From: Gracilaria caudata
Lineage: Eukaryota; Rhodophyta; Florideophyceae; Gracilariales; Gracilariaceae
Assembly: GCA_030374735.1 (NCBI GenBank)
Contig: JASCIV010000324.1
Location: forward strand, 1-24,485
DNA: 24,485 nucleotides
Direction of reading: 5' to 3'
The position numbers were made by a program, and so were the translations under genes. The notes below the pieces were generated by a model. The model saw only the letters and a list, made by a program, of their open reading frames with translations. It was not told the origin of the DNA and ran no database searches. Position 1 is the stretch's first letter; every line of letters begins with the position of its first letter. This document shows, piece after piece, positions 16,694-24,485 of this stretch.

Positions 16694-19600
16694 ATGGGGA
16701 GAAAACCTGGAACGCGCACAGCGTCGGCGGCAGCGGCTGCCGCTAATGTCGGTGACGTGCCTACTTTTACATCATTTGCTGCAGCTACCGCTCAAGCCCT
16801 GCAGGGGTACTCTTCGGTTGCGGCGACTCCAGCAGAACAACATGAGTGGGATTCCATTGCTTTGCAGCTTCTGAAGAAGCTCTCAAAGCGGGATGCTACG
16901 ACGAAAGAAAAGGCACTCAAAGACCTTACCGAGCACCTGAAAACCTTGCCATCAGAATCTGGTGTCGGGACAGCCTTCGTCACAGCATGGGGTGAATCGT
17001 TCCGAGCGGCAGTGCAAGATCCGAGTCCCGCAGTGCGCATAGCCGCCCTCCACCTTATGGCGAACACCGTGCAAGCGTTTCGTCGAGCTGTTCAGCACAT
17101 TTTCCCTTCAGTTTTTCCGCTTTGGCTATCTGCTCAGGGTGATCTCAATAATGCTGTCTCTGATGTCGCGTCTTCTTCTCTGGAACGGGTACTTCCAACA
17201 GGGATGCACCGCAAGAAGGTATTCTCGCGCTATGCAGAAGAACTGAAAAAGCATTGCGATGAAACCATCTCACAGATTGGCTCATCTAATAATTTTCTTT
17301 CCGAAGCTAAACGAGTCATTGCAATATTGAAGTGGTTGTTGACTGCGTCCCAGACGACGTCATCAATTGCTTCAATAGTGGACACCGAACCCTACCCACT
17401 TCTTCTCTTCGCCAAAGGCCGAAAGAAAAAGAGAGAATCGGAATCGGCTCTTCGTGATGTCTGTGAGTTGGCCATGTTCATCTTATCATTTATGACACGA
17501 TCTAGCTCTGAAGATGAGGCCAGAGCTGCTCAGTTTGCAGACATTGCAGTGTACGCTATCCGAAAGCAAGAGACTAACGGTTGGGATCTCACTATTGTAC
17601 TTCTGCGCGACGGATGGAGTGCCTCATTCGGACCTCGCTTGGATAAATTGTCGGCTGTAGTGTGTGAGTCCGTTGCCTCACCTGTTCCAACAGGTGTGCA
17701 GGCCCTGCTTCCGTTATTCGAGTCGTTACCTCACGAATCAGTGTCAGGCCCTTTTGCAGAAAAGGTTCTTGGTTCTATGAGGGAGTATTTGCATCCTTCG
17801 CAGAGGAACAAGAAGCGTGTGCAAATCACTGTCTCCTATGCGTTAACTGCACTGCTTACGTATGTTCAAACAGCTTCATATTCACAACGAGTGCTTGCTG
17901 GAAGATGGTTCAGTGATGATGGAGAAGTTTCTGCTTTCGCGAAGAGAATTTTCGAAGAGCATGTGATCCCAACATGTCGACTCTTTGTATCGGGCGTTCT
18001 CCCGCCTGTTACGAAGCAAGTTAGTGAGACTGCAACGTCTCGACGCCGGCATAATACAGGGGGAAGTGACAAGAATATTACAGAGATCTCGCAAGCATTA
18101 GGGCTTGTTTTGCGTGTAATGGGAGATTCTGTTTCCTTGCAAGTTATTTCAGATATCGCGAACGGCTTTGGATCCAGTCTTTCAGAGCATCCTCCAGATG
18201 AGAGATTGAGAAGATTCGAGTATCTTGTTGACGCAATTGATTACCAAGCCCGTGAAAACCAACTAGTGGAGGCCGGAATTATGGCGATTGTTAAGAACAA
18301 CACAATCAAACCCGAAAGTGCTGTAAAAGTATTGGCTGCTCTGCTCTCCAACAAACCTGGAAAGCGACTCGCCGTTTCACCAAATACTAATGGAAGTCAT
18401 GGTAAAACACTTTTGTCCGAGATATACAAATATTGTAAATCCTTGTTGAAGCCGGCCAACACAAACAAGGAGAGCATCCCCAACGTTAGTCTGACGGAGC
18501 TTGCTAGAGTCTTCAGCTGGATTTATACCTCTTCTGCTTGCTTGGATGGAGGCCAAATCTGGTCGATAGTGGTAACAGAAATGCGATCGATCTGCTCAAA
18601 CGAAACTTTGTACATTCTAATGACCGAAACGATATTCGCCCAGCAGCAACAAAGAGAATTATTTGAAGACATGGGCTGGATACCTGTGAGGGGTAATGAT
18701 CTAGACACCATGGCAATTGATACTATAAATCAATTAGAACAAGAGCTTTCTGAGGCAGCAATTCGTTTTGTCCGTACTGCGGTAGATGTCGGAGGTGGGG
18801 CCAAGCTATCGAGGGAAGCTTGGGAGAAAGTCATCTTGCGCATCACTGAAGCAGTGCGGAAGGAAGAAAAGAACGAAAATATGGACCCGGTAACTGAAGC
18901 TGCAATCCACTCTGTTCTGTCGGAACTAAGGTTTGACGATATCTCTCAAGAGCTAGTGAGCGTCTCTGTAGTTCGTGCTGTACAGAATCGCTCAATTCTA
19001 ACAAAGGTTACGTCTTTCATCGAGGCATATCCATCTGAAAAGATGGTCACGCTGTTAGAATCGATTGGGGGAGTGTTACTTCACTGCTTGAATGAAGTAG
19101 AGGCATCGCAGCTCGCAGAACTTGCTTCTCCAATATCGGCAATCGTGGCCGCCTTTGGAAGACATGGTGAGAATTTATCGAATTCCCTCTGCTCTAGATT
19201 ACTTGTGAGCCCAACGCCGGTTTTTGTTTCGTCGCTGCTTCGAAGAACACCGCTCAAGTTTATTTTCGGAGATGGGGTGACGCAGACTGTTGACATAAAA
19301 TTCTTCAACGAGATTATCGACAAGATCTGCCCAGAATCCCATGAAGATGTTGATGTCCGTCTTGGAGCTTACCTGGCAGAACTACGTGGCGAGGAGAGGC
19401 TAAGCATTGGGCTAAACACAACTCGATTGCTGCTCCTGAACCCACGGAAAGGTAGCGTAAAGATAATGACCTTTCTTTTGAAAACAACCACAGAATCGAG
19501 TTCTGCAGAGTTCACGGCCATATCGGAAGAGCTACAGCGGTTTTGGTTGGATGAAGGTCGATCCTCACCCGGTTTTGCCAAGCTCTCTGAAGTTCCACTT

Positions 19601-21589
19601 GTAGTTCGAATCTGTAGCGTGCAGAGTCATGGGAAGTGTATTGAAAGTTTTCGTGCATTTCTTGAGTACATATTGAGAACTATTTTGAGCGACAGACTCA
19701 CTACAGAAACGGCTTGGGCACTTGAGACACTTACCGCTTCTCTTTATGGCTTCATTCCATCAAATCAAAGGGAGGTCGAATGTCAGCCGCCTCCATGGCT
19801 TCGATTGCTAGCACAAAAAGCTCTCCAAAGCGGACGTGAAAAATTGAGACAATCACCCATGTCGGATATTGAAGCAGAACACGCCCTGGAAGCCTCATTG
19901 GCTAACTTTCTTCGTGTGTCTCTCCTCTCCTTCAAATCCGATTCTTTACTGAGCCGCGAGTTGACATATTGGTCTTCACGTATCCGCGATGTACTTCAGA
20001 ATTTCGTTTCGAAGCGCATTGAAGAGGTCTCATGGAGTGACACCCACAGACTTTGCTTCTTGACTGGTTTAACGGAGGTTATTGTTAATCACGTGGACGA
20101 AAGCGCTCTGAGCTTTGAAATCGTAGACGAGCTCTGTTACTGGGGTGCATGGATCAGCGTAACTCTGATTCCTTTCTTGGAGAAGAATAGTGGTAAGAAG
20201 ATCGGAACGGTAGATGCATGGATCTGCTCACAATGGTGCGGAGATTTGATAATGGTAGCTGCGGAAACGGGAACATTGCTTCGAGGAGATGGAGAGATGC
20301 CGATACCAATGGACAACATCTACTCTTTAATCCCAAGTTTAACCAGTTCGTCAGTAGTCACGCGAAGAGCGATTTTGACTGTAGTCGTGCACGCAGCGAC
20401 AATAGACCTTTCGGATCGCGTCATAAACGCATTACCAGTGGAAGGCTTTGCCAGTGAGGACGGCGAAAGAACCTTTGTCGAGGACATAATGCCAAGTGAA
20501 CTTCGAGATGCTCTTGAATGGCCGAGCTTACCAGAAGCCCTCAATGAGTCTCATGAAGATATCGTATCGCAAGAAATAGGGTATTTGCTTGCATGGAGAA
20601 TATTCTTGGATCTCATGAGACCAGACGATTCGATGAGTTCCCCTGCGACGGCAGCTGACACTGGAGATGTTTCATTTCGGAGAGTGGGCCTATCGTTCTT
20701 GGAAGAGCATCCCAAATTATATAAAGACTTCTTCAAGCGGTGTGTCGAGATCGTGGTTGATGGAAGCGCTGAAGAGTTAGATTCTGCTCGAAATGCTGCC
20801 GTCATGGCTATACAGACTGAGGAGAATGCTGCATCAGGGGTGATTTTGGCTAAGACAGGGCAAGCTGTACGAACGGAAAAGACGGCGGTGGGACATGCGA
20901 CTCAGGACAGCTGGCTTGATGGCAATAGCGAAGCAGCTGTGGGCCATGCTGCTGGAATCGCCTTCGCTAGAGCGCTTCAGCGCCTTCCAGCCTTGTCGCG
21001 AGAAGTAGTCACCCATGAACTCGAACGTGGAGCTGCGTCGCGAGTGGAAGCGTTTGTGCGCAGTACTCTGACACCGCTTCTTATAGCAGCAGAAGTGCGA
21101 AAGGTGAAGGAATGGGGTGACGACGTAGGAGGCACAACTATGGAAGACGGTGAGGGTGAGCTCACGGCACGAGGCTCTGTAGCGGGGCGTGAAGTATGGG
21201 CCACTTATCGCTTCTCTGACGTAACTTTGGAAATCGGAATGCGTATACCAGATGTATTTCCATTGCAAACTGCAACGGTAGAAGCAAGGTCGCGAATTGG
21301 AATGTCTGAAGCGCAATGGAGGAAGACGTTGCTTGGAATGGCCACCCTGCTTCGTGCGAAGAACAGTTCACTTGCGGAAGCACTCGCTCTGTGGCGCCGA
21401 AACCTGGACAAAACTTTCCAAGGTGCTGAGGAATGTCCTATATGCTACTCAGTTCTTCATGTAGCTACCGCAGCTCTACCGAAGAAGGCTTGTCGAACAT
21501 GTAGAAACAGCTTTCACTCAGACTGTCTCTTGCGTTGGTTCTCGACTAGTAACACTTGCGCGTGCCCGACGTGCAGGAGCGTGTTCTAG
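16694..21589 (+). CDS. LTN1: E3 ubiquitin ligase listerin (ribosome quality control)
   Basis: A 1631-residue listerin/Rkr1 homologue, in the usual range for the family (yeast 1562, human 1766). It ubiquitinates stalled nascent chains on free 60S subunits as part of the ribosome quality-control complex. The N-terminus begins MGRKPGTRTASAAAAA and has a conserved-looking domain (WDSIALQLLKKLSKRDATTK, then KDLTEHLK) typical of listerin. The long middle is helical and HEAT/ARM-like. The C-terminus is the diagnostic RING: CPIC (Cys1581, 1584), CRTC (1600, 1603), His1608, Cys1611 and CPTC (1624, 1627), with LPKKACRTC and RWFSTSNTC nearly as in other listerins. All eight zinc ligands are present. An in-frame TGA at 16685-16687 fixes the start. 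The gene is a single open frame of 4.9 kb with no intron. It faces the methyltransferase gene divergently. Confidence 0.95.
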   Translation: MGRKPGTRTASAAAAAANVGDVPTFTSFAAATAQALQGYSSVAATPAEQHEWDSIALQLLKKLSKRDATTKEKALKDLTEHLKTLPSESGVGTAFVTAWGESFRAAVQDPSPAVRIAALHLMANTVQAFRRAVQHIFPSVFPLWLSAQGDLNNAVSDVASSSLERVLPTGMHRKKVFSRYAEELKKHCDETISQIGSSNNFLSEAKRVIAILKWLLTASQTTSSIASIVDTEPYPLLLFAKGRKKKRESESALRDVCELAMFILSFMTRSSSEDEARAAQFADIAVYAIRKQETNGWDLTIVLLRDGWSASFGPRLDKLSAVVCESVASPVPTGVQALLPLFESLPHESVSGPFAEKVLGSMREYLHPSQRNKKRVQITVSYALTALLTYVQTASYSQRVLAGRWFSDDGEVSAFAKRIFEEHVIPTCRLFVSGVLPPVTKQVSETATSRRRHNTGGSDKNITEISQALGLVLRVMGDSVSLQVISDIANGFGSSLSEHPPDERLRRFEYLVDAIDYQARENQLVEAGIMAIVKNNTIKPESAVKVLAALLSNKPGKRLAVSPNTNGSHGKTLLSEIYKYCKSLLKPANTNKESIPNVSLTELARVFSWIYTSSACLDGGQIWSIVVTEMRSICSNETLYILMTETIFAQQQQRELFEDMGWIPVRGNDLDTMAIDTINQLEQELSEAAIRFVRTAVDVGGGAKLSREAWEKVILRITEAVRKEEKNENMDPVTEAAIHSVLSELRFDDISQELVSVSVVRAVQNRSILTKVTSFIEAYPSEKMVTLLESIGGVLLHCLNEVEASQLAELASPISAIVAAFGRHGENLSNSLCSRLLVSPTPVFVSSLLRRTPLKFIFGDGVTQTVDIKFFNEIIDKICPESHEDVDVRLGAYLAELRGEERLSIGLNTTRLLLLNPRKGSVKIMTFLLKTTTESSSAEFTAISEELQRFWLDEGRSSPGFAKLSEVPLVVRICSVQSHGKCIESFRAFLEYILRTILSDRLTTETAWALETLTASLYGFIPSNQREVECQPPPWLRLLAQKALQSGREKLRQSPMSDIEAEHALEASLANFLRVSLLSFKSDSLLSRELTYWSSRIRDVLQNFVSKRIEEVSWSDTHRLCFLTGLTEVIVNHVDESALSFEIVDELCYWGAWISVTLIPFLEKNSGKKIGTVDAWICSQWCGDLIMVAAETGTLLRGDGEMPIPMDNIYSLIPSLTSSSVVTRRAILTVVVHAATIDLSDRVINALPVEGFASEDGERTFVEDIMPSELRDALEWPSLPEALNESHEDIVSQEIGYLLAWRIFLDLMRPDDSMSSPATAADTGDVSFRRVGLSFLEEHPKLYKDFFKRCVEIVVDGSAEELDSARNAAVMAIQTEENAASGVILAKTGQAVRTEKTAVGHATQDSWLDGNSEAAVGHAAGIAFARALQRLPALSREVVTHELERGAASRVEAFVRSTLTPLLIAAEVRKVKEWGDDVGGTTMEDGEGELTARGSVAGREVWATYRFSDVTLEIGMRIPDVFPLQTATVEARSRIGMSEAQWRKTLLGMATLLRAKNSSLAEALALWRRNLDKTFQGAEECPICYSVLHVATAALPKKACRTCRNSFHSDCLLRWFSTSNTCACPTCRSVF

Positions 21590-22012
21590 GTAAGCGAAGG
21601 GTTATAACCATTCCAAATCATTCTTGGGGCATACTCAGCTTTCAAGCACGCAGCGTTTTCACATCACTGTGCTGGCAACAGCCTGTCAATGGTACATATC
21701 ACAGCCCGTTGGGTCCCCTCTCTATGCGCTGGGTAGTTGGCTACCCTTGTGATGGTGTCCTTTGAAATAGTACTCGATTAGAGATGTACGACGATACGTG
21801 TTGTTTTGGATTCCATGGGTATGTTGTTCTGCCGAGGAGAAATCATTCTCGAGCAACCTACAAGAGTAGACTACTAAGCAGCAGTATTTGAGACCCCGCC
21901 ACTTCCGAATTCTGCATTCCGCTTCCTACCGATCATGTCAATGGCAGTACAAAACATCAGGCCGATAGGATTGCAAGAACGTAGTTAACTCCTAACCCTT
22001 AATCCTAGCAGC

Positions 22013-22339
22013 ATGATGATCATGATGATGCTCAAGAAGAATGTCAACCACTGCAAAACTCACTATTGCTCATCGATATCTGTGCTATGTGTGTTGACGG
22101 TTGGTATCTTGACGGTTATTACTGTATTGGGTATATCGATAACGTTACTGTCTTGTAAATACACCTGCAAAGTCCGCACGAGTTCCAGTTGTTTGCCAGA
22201 CGACGAGGGTGGATATGTGTCATTTACCTTGAGAAGCGGGAAAAGTGTTAGCGGAGCTGCGTATGCTGAACAATCTGGTGTCCTTCACTCATTTGTTAAC
22301 ACGTTAAACACGCTGTTGGAAACTCGTTTCTGTATATGA
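22013..22339 (+). CDS. Possible small single-pass membrane protein (unrecognised)
   Basis: A 108-codon frame. After a repetitive ATGATGATCATGATGATG start, it encodes a short basic/Cys segment, one clear hydrophobic stretch (about 20-48, VLCVLTVGILTVITVLGISI), then a polar tail. No domain is recognised. It is intergenic and overlaps no better frame. The ATG-rich start is low-complexity DNA and the codon pattern gives no strong support, so a chance frame is quite possible. Confidence 0.22.
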   Translation: MMIMMMLKKNVNHCKTHYCSSISVLCVLTVGILTVITVLGISITLLSCKYTCKVRTSSSCLPDDEGGYVSFTLRSGKSVSGAAYAEQSGVLHSFVNTLNTLLETRFCI

Positions 22340-22780
22340 ATGTGTAGCATTGTTTACAGCTTGTAACATTCGTGGGATCAAGGCATCATAGGACTGCTCT
22401 CGTGCGAGTACTGCGGGATCTGTCGTACAAGAGAACGATGTATTTTGACAAAGACAAGGGTGAGAACAGTGTCACCAGCAAGACCTCTCGAATCACTACA
22501 ACTGCTTCCAGCAGTCTCAAGATCAAGAACATAAATCCGGACATTTGATTTGGAGACAAACCGCTAAAGCTGTTCAAAAGCACCCAATCCGTGCGCTCAA
22601 GTTGTGAGTCTTCGCAAATCGTTAATCCTATGGCGCGCTTCGCTGCACCTTGACTGCGAAGCCCCGTAAAAGTAATCATTCGCACAGTTCGATAGCGCCA
22701 AACATCAGAGAGTTATATCCAGAGGAAGGGATGATAAGAGATTTGGGCAGGAGTTAGGATCAACACCTCATACCAATGGT

Positions 22781-22818
22781 TGCTAGCTAGCATATCGGTG
22801 CGACTCTGCTAGCTAGCA
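22781..22818. promoter_or_regulatory. Two copies of the palindrome TGCTAGCTAGCA
   Basis: Exact 12-bp palindromes at 22781-22792 and 22807-22818, 26 bp centre to centre, about 140-175 bp upstream of the TATA box. The spacing of roughly two and a half helical turns and the perfect repetition suggest paired sites for a dimeric regulator. Confidence 0.45.
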
Positions 22819-22909
22819 CAGAAGCAAAGTCGTATCAAAATGCTTTCGTTCCAAAACTTTTTCCGAGCAACGCTCCGTGTTCCGTGAAGTAGGATTCTAA
22901 CAACTTTCA

Positions 22910-22921
22910 AGTTGTACAACT
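22910..22921. promoter_or_regulatory. Palindrome AGTTGTACAACT
   Basis: Perfect 12-bp palindrome 35 bp upstream of the TATA box of the amidinotransferase gene. A regulatory role is inferred from position. Confidence 0.35.
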
Positions 22922-22955
22922 GTCAAAGGAAGTAGTTCCTTCATGAGTGACGCTG

Positions 22956-22963
22956 TATAAAAG
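22956..22963 (+). promoter_or_regulatory. TATA box (TATAAAAG)
   Basis: Full match to the TATA consensus, 114 bp before the amidinotransferase ATG. It implies a start of transcription near 22985-22995 and a leader of about 85-90 nt. Confidence 0.6.
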
Positions 22964-23076
22964 CCCGAGTGATCAGGGCGAAGATCATCTACCGTGCAGG
23001 TGCCAATAATCGAAACCGATCACAGCTGTTATATCTAGTTCTCTCAGATCACCTTCGCCTCCGTTCTTGACTCATA

Positions 23077-24282
23077 ATGTTAGAAGCTGAAAAACTTGTG
23101 AACTCCTGGACGGAATGGGACAAGCTCCAAGAAGTTATTGTAGCTCGTCTTCCTGATGATGCATGCTTTCCTCCTGAGGGTCCTGATTTTCGAGCGGAGT
23201 GCAACAACGAGTACATTGCGTCTACTTTGAGGTGGCCTACCGGTCCCAAGCACCCCAATGAGATCCAAAAAGCAAACTTGGAGTATGATCTGTTGGCTGA
23301 GATTCTTGAGGGTGAAGGGGTTGTAGTCAAGCGCCCCACCCTCGTGCCGCAAAACACACCGTTGGTCACCCCGTTCTGGAAAACGCCCACCATGTACAAC
23401 TGCTGCCCTCGGGACAAGTTACTCGTGGTGGGGAATGAGATACTTGAGGCTGCCATGTCTCAGCGAGCTCGTTTGTTTGAAGAGTACTGCTACCGTGACA
23501 TCATTATGGACTACTACCGAAGAGATAAGCAGATGATATGGACAGCTGCTCCAAAGCCCATGATGCGGGATTCCTTATATCAACATCAAGTTGATATCGC
23601 AAACAAGGTCAAAGTCCCATTCTGGGACAGAATCGACGAGAAGTTTAAGAACAAAAATGGATTTGTATCCGCGGAGGATGTCAAACACAACAGACATACA
23701 TTTGAATTCGCCACTACCGAGGACGAGCCTATATGGGATGCAGCTGATGTAGCTCGCATAGGAAAGGATCTTTTTGTTATTCATAGTAACACCACCAATC
23801 TAATGGGCTTCGAATGGTTACAACGTCATTTCTCCCTAAGAGGCATCAATTGCCACTTGATGCACTTTCCAGATGACATGAAGCCGCAACACATCGATGG
23901 AAACTTCATCCCTCTTCGTCCAGGATTAATCCTCTGTAACCGTGAGCGACCGCCGATGGAGAGCGAAATAAGGTTGTTCAGGGAGGGTAATTGGAAGCTT
24001 ATTGAATCAGCACCTGCGAGCAACATCAATTACCCTATGCCCGATTTCTGTCACGGCAGTGCTAACGGTATGTGTGTGAACATATTTAGTATTTCCGAGG
24101 AGAAGATTATTGTAGAAGAAAACGAGAAGGAGTTGATTCTACAACTTGAGGACTTCGGTTTTGATGTTGTTCCCGTTCCGTTCCGTAACACTTATCAATT
24201 CGGTGGAGGGCTGCAATGCTCAACAAACGATATTCGTCGTGATGGAAACATGAAAGACTATTTCGGCGCGGACTACAATTAA
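23077..24282 (+). CDS. Glycine amidinotransferase-like enzyme (arginine:X amidinotransferase)
   Basis: A 401-residue member of the GATM/StrB amidinotransferase family. It moves the amidino group of arginine to an amine acceptor; with glycine the product is guanidinoacetate, the creatine precursor, plus ornithine. Family blocks are clear: VNSWTEWDKLQEVIV (8-22), PRDKLLVVGNEILEA (111-125), TAAPKPMM (156-163), WDAADVARIGKD (220-231, acidic residues 221/224), HIDGNF (His272) and GGGLQCSTNDIRR (Cys381, the thiol that carries the amidino group). The catalytic Cys, His and Asp equivalents are all present. It starts almost at the first conserved block, so it lacks the mitochondrial presequence of animal GATM and is probably cytosolic. 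An in-frame TGA at 23068-23070 fixes the start. The acceptor amine is not predictable: glycine, inosamine phosphate or another amine are all used in this family. Confidence 0.9.
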   Translation: MLEAEKLVNSWTEWDKLQEVIVARLPDDACFPPEGPDFRAECNNEYIASTLRWPTGPKHPNEIQKANLEYDLLAEILEGEGVVVKRPTLVPQNTPLVTPFWKTPTMYNCCPRDKLLVVGNEILEAAMSQRARLFEEYCYRDIIMDYYRRDKQMIWTAAPKPMMRDSLYQHQVDIANKVKVPFWDRIDEKFKNKNGFVSAEDVKHNRHTFEFATTEDEPIWDAADVARIGKDLFVIHSNTTNLMGFEWLQRHFSLRGINCHLMHFPDDMKPQHIDGNFIPLRPGLILCNRERPPMESEIRLFREGNWKLIESAPASNINYPMPDFCHGSANGMCVNIFSISEEKIIVEENEKELILQLEDFGFDVVPVPFRNTYQFGGGLQCSTNDIRRDGNMKDYFGADYN

Positions 24283-24426
24283 ACAAACATCTGTCTCTCT
24301 TCATCCTTGCCTTTGATGGTGAAGTTTGGTTCTGCTCTGTATGATACGAAAGTGTTGAATGCAGGAAGCTTTCTCCAATTGTCTTCAGAGATGGAATTTG
24401 AGGAAAAGAATGCCTTCTCTCTCTCT

Positions 24427-24454
24427 CTTTTTATGGGTGTAATAGCCTAATTAC
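24427..24454 (+). promoter_or_regulatory. Putative 3'-flank element (CTTTTTATG-N8-AGCCTAATTAC), copy 2
   Basis: It lies 145 bp after the amidinotransferase stop, just after a CT-repeat run (about 24417-24427). Both blocks and their spacing match copy 1 at 5045-5072. Confidence 0.35.
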
Positions 24455-24485
24455 GGCGTACTACATAACGCTTCTGTTCGAAGAA

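Larger units (their letters stand above)
21590..23076. other. Intergenic region between listerin and amidinotransferase
   Basis: About 1.5 kb. At 21698-21753 the sequence can fold with closing arms ATCACA/TGTGAT around an inner hairpin GGGTAG-TTGG-CTACCC. A weak membrane-protein frame lies at 22013-22339. The last 300 bp contain three 12-bp palindromes and a TATA box that belong to the amidinotransferase promoter. A minus-strand frame at 22386-22685 is hydrophobic in part but matches nothing. Confidence 0.5.

Noticed and set aside
20834..21316. 160-codon minus-strand frame within listerin
   Set aside because: It is antisense to the conserved C-terminal part of listerin and has no recognisable domain.
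22386..22685. 99-codon minus-strand frame with a hydrophobic middle
   Set aside because: No family match, and the supposed membrane segment is interrupted by charged residues; not enough to call a gene.

Overview
This window reads as nuclear DNA of an intron-poor eukaryote, most likely a red alga. Every confidently recognised protein is eukaryotic: a CIPK/SnRK3-type kinase, a p34-type adaptin-binding protein, a membrane-anchored cyclophilin, phosphatidylethanolamine N-methyltransferase and the ribosome quality-control ligase listerin. Genes are monocistronic, lie on both strands and are separated by 0.2-1.4 kb of AT-richer DNA. Even the 4.9-kb listerin gene is one uninterrupted reading frame. 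The tRNA-Leu(UAA) gene carries about 16 extra bases in its D-loop, where a tRNA intron would not normally sit. D-loop introns are known from nuclear tRNA genes of red algae such as Cyanidioschyzon, and this is the main lineage clue. The lineage call is an inference; no rRNA or plastid gene is present to confirm it.

Layout: (1) 1-220, minus strand, the RNase H end of a retrotransposon running off the left edge. (2) 1571-4951 (+), large CIPK-like kinase, with a 12-bp motif used three times in its upstream region. (3) 5139-5204, three tandem copies of a 22-bp unit. (4) 5655-7154 (+), secreted CAP-domain protein with an acidic linker and a Cys-rich tail. (5) 7982-8755 (+), p34/AAGAB-like adaptin-binding protein. 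It is convergent with (6) 8813-10416 (-), a class I/II PLP aminotransferase whose conserved C-terminus lies in a different frame from the rest. (7) 10522-10578, a perfect 57-bp palindrome in the divergent intergenic region. (8) 11438-12430 (+), type II membrane cyclophilin. (9) 13723-13823 (+), tRNA-Leu(UAA). (10) 14499-15269 (-), phospholipid N-methyltransferase, divergent from (11) 16694-21589 (+), listerin. (12) 23077-24282 (+), glycine amidinotransferase-like enzyme behind a TATA box and three 12-bp palindromes.

The genes do not form one pathway. They are housekeeping and accessory functions: signalling, secretion, clathrin-adaptor assembly, amino-acid metabolism, protein folding, lipid methylation, ribosome rescue and guanidino-compound synthesis. 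The points most worth a second look are the D-loop insertion in the tRNA, the single-base frame break in the aminotransferase, the CRISP-like layout of the CAP protein, the perfect hairpin, the repeated 12-mer upstream of the kinase, and a spaced 28-bp motif shared by the 3' flanks of the kinase and amidinotransferase genes. I found no clear evidence of a wholly new multi-gene system.
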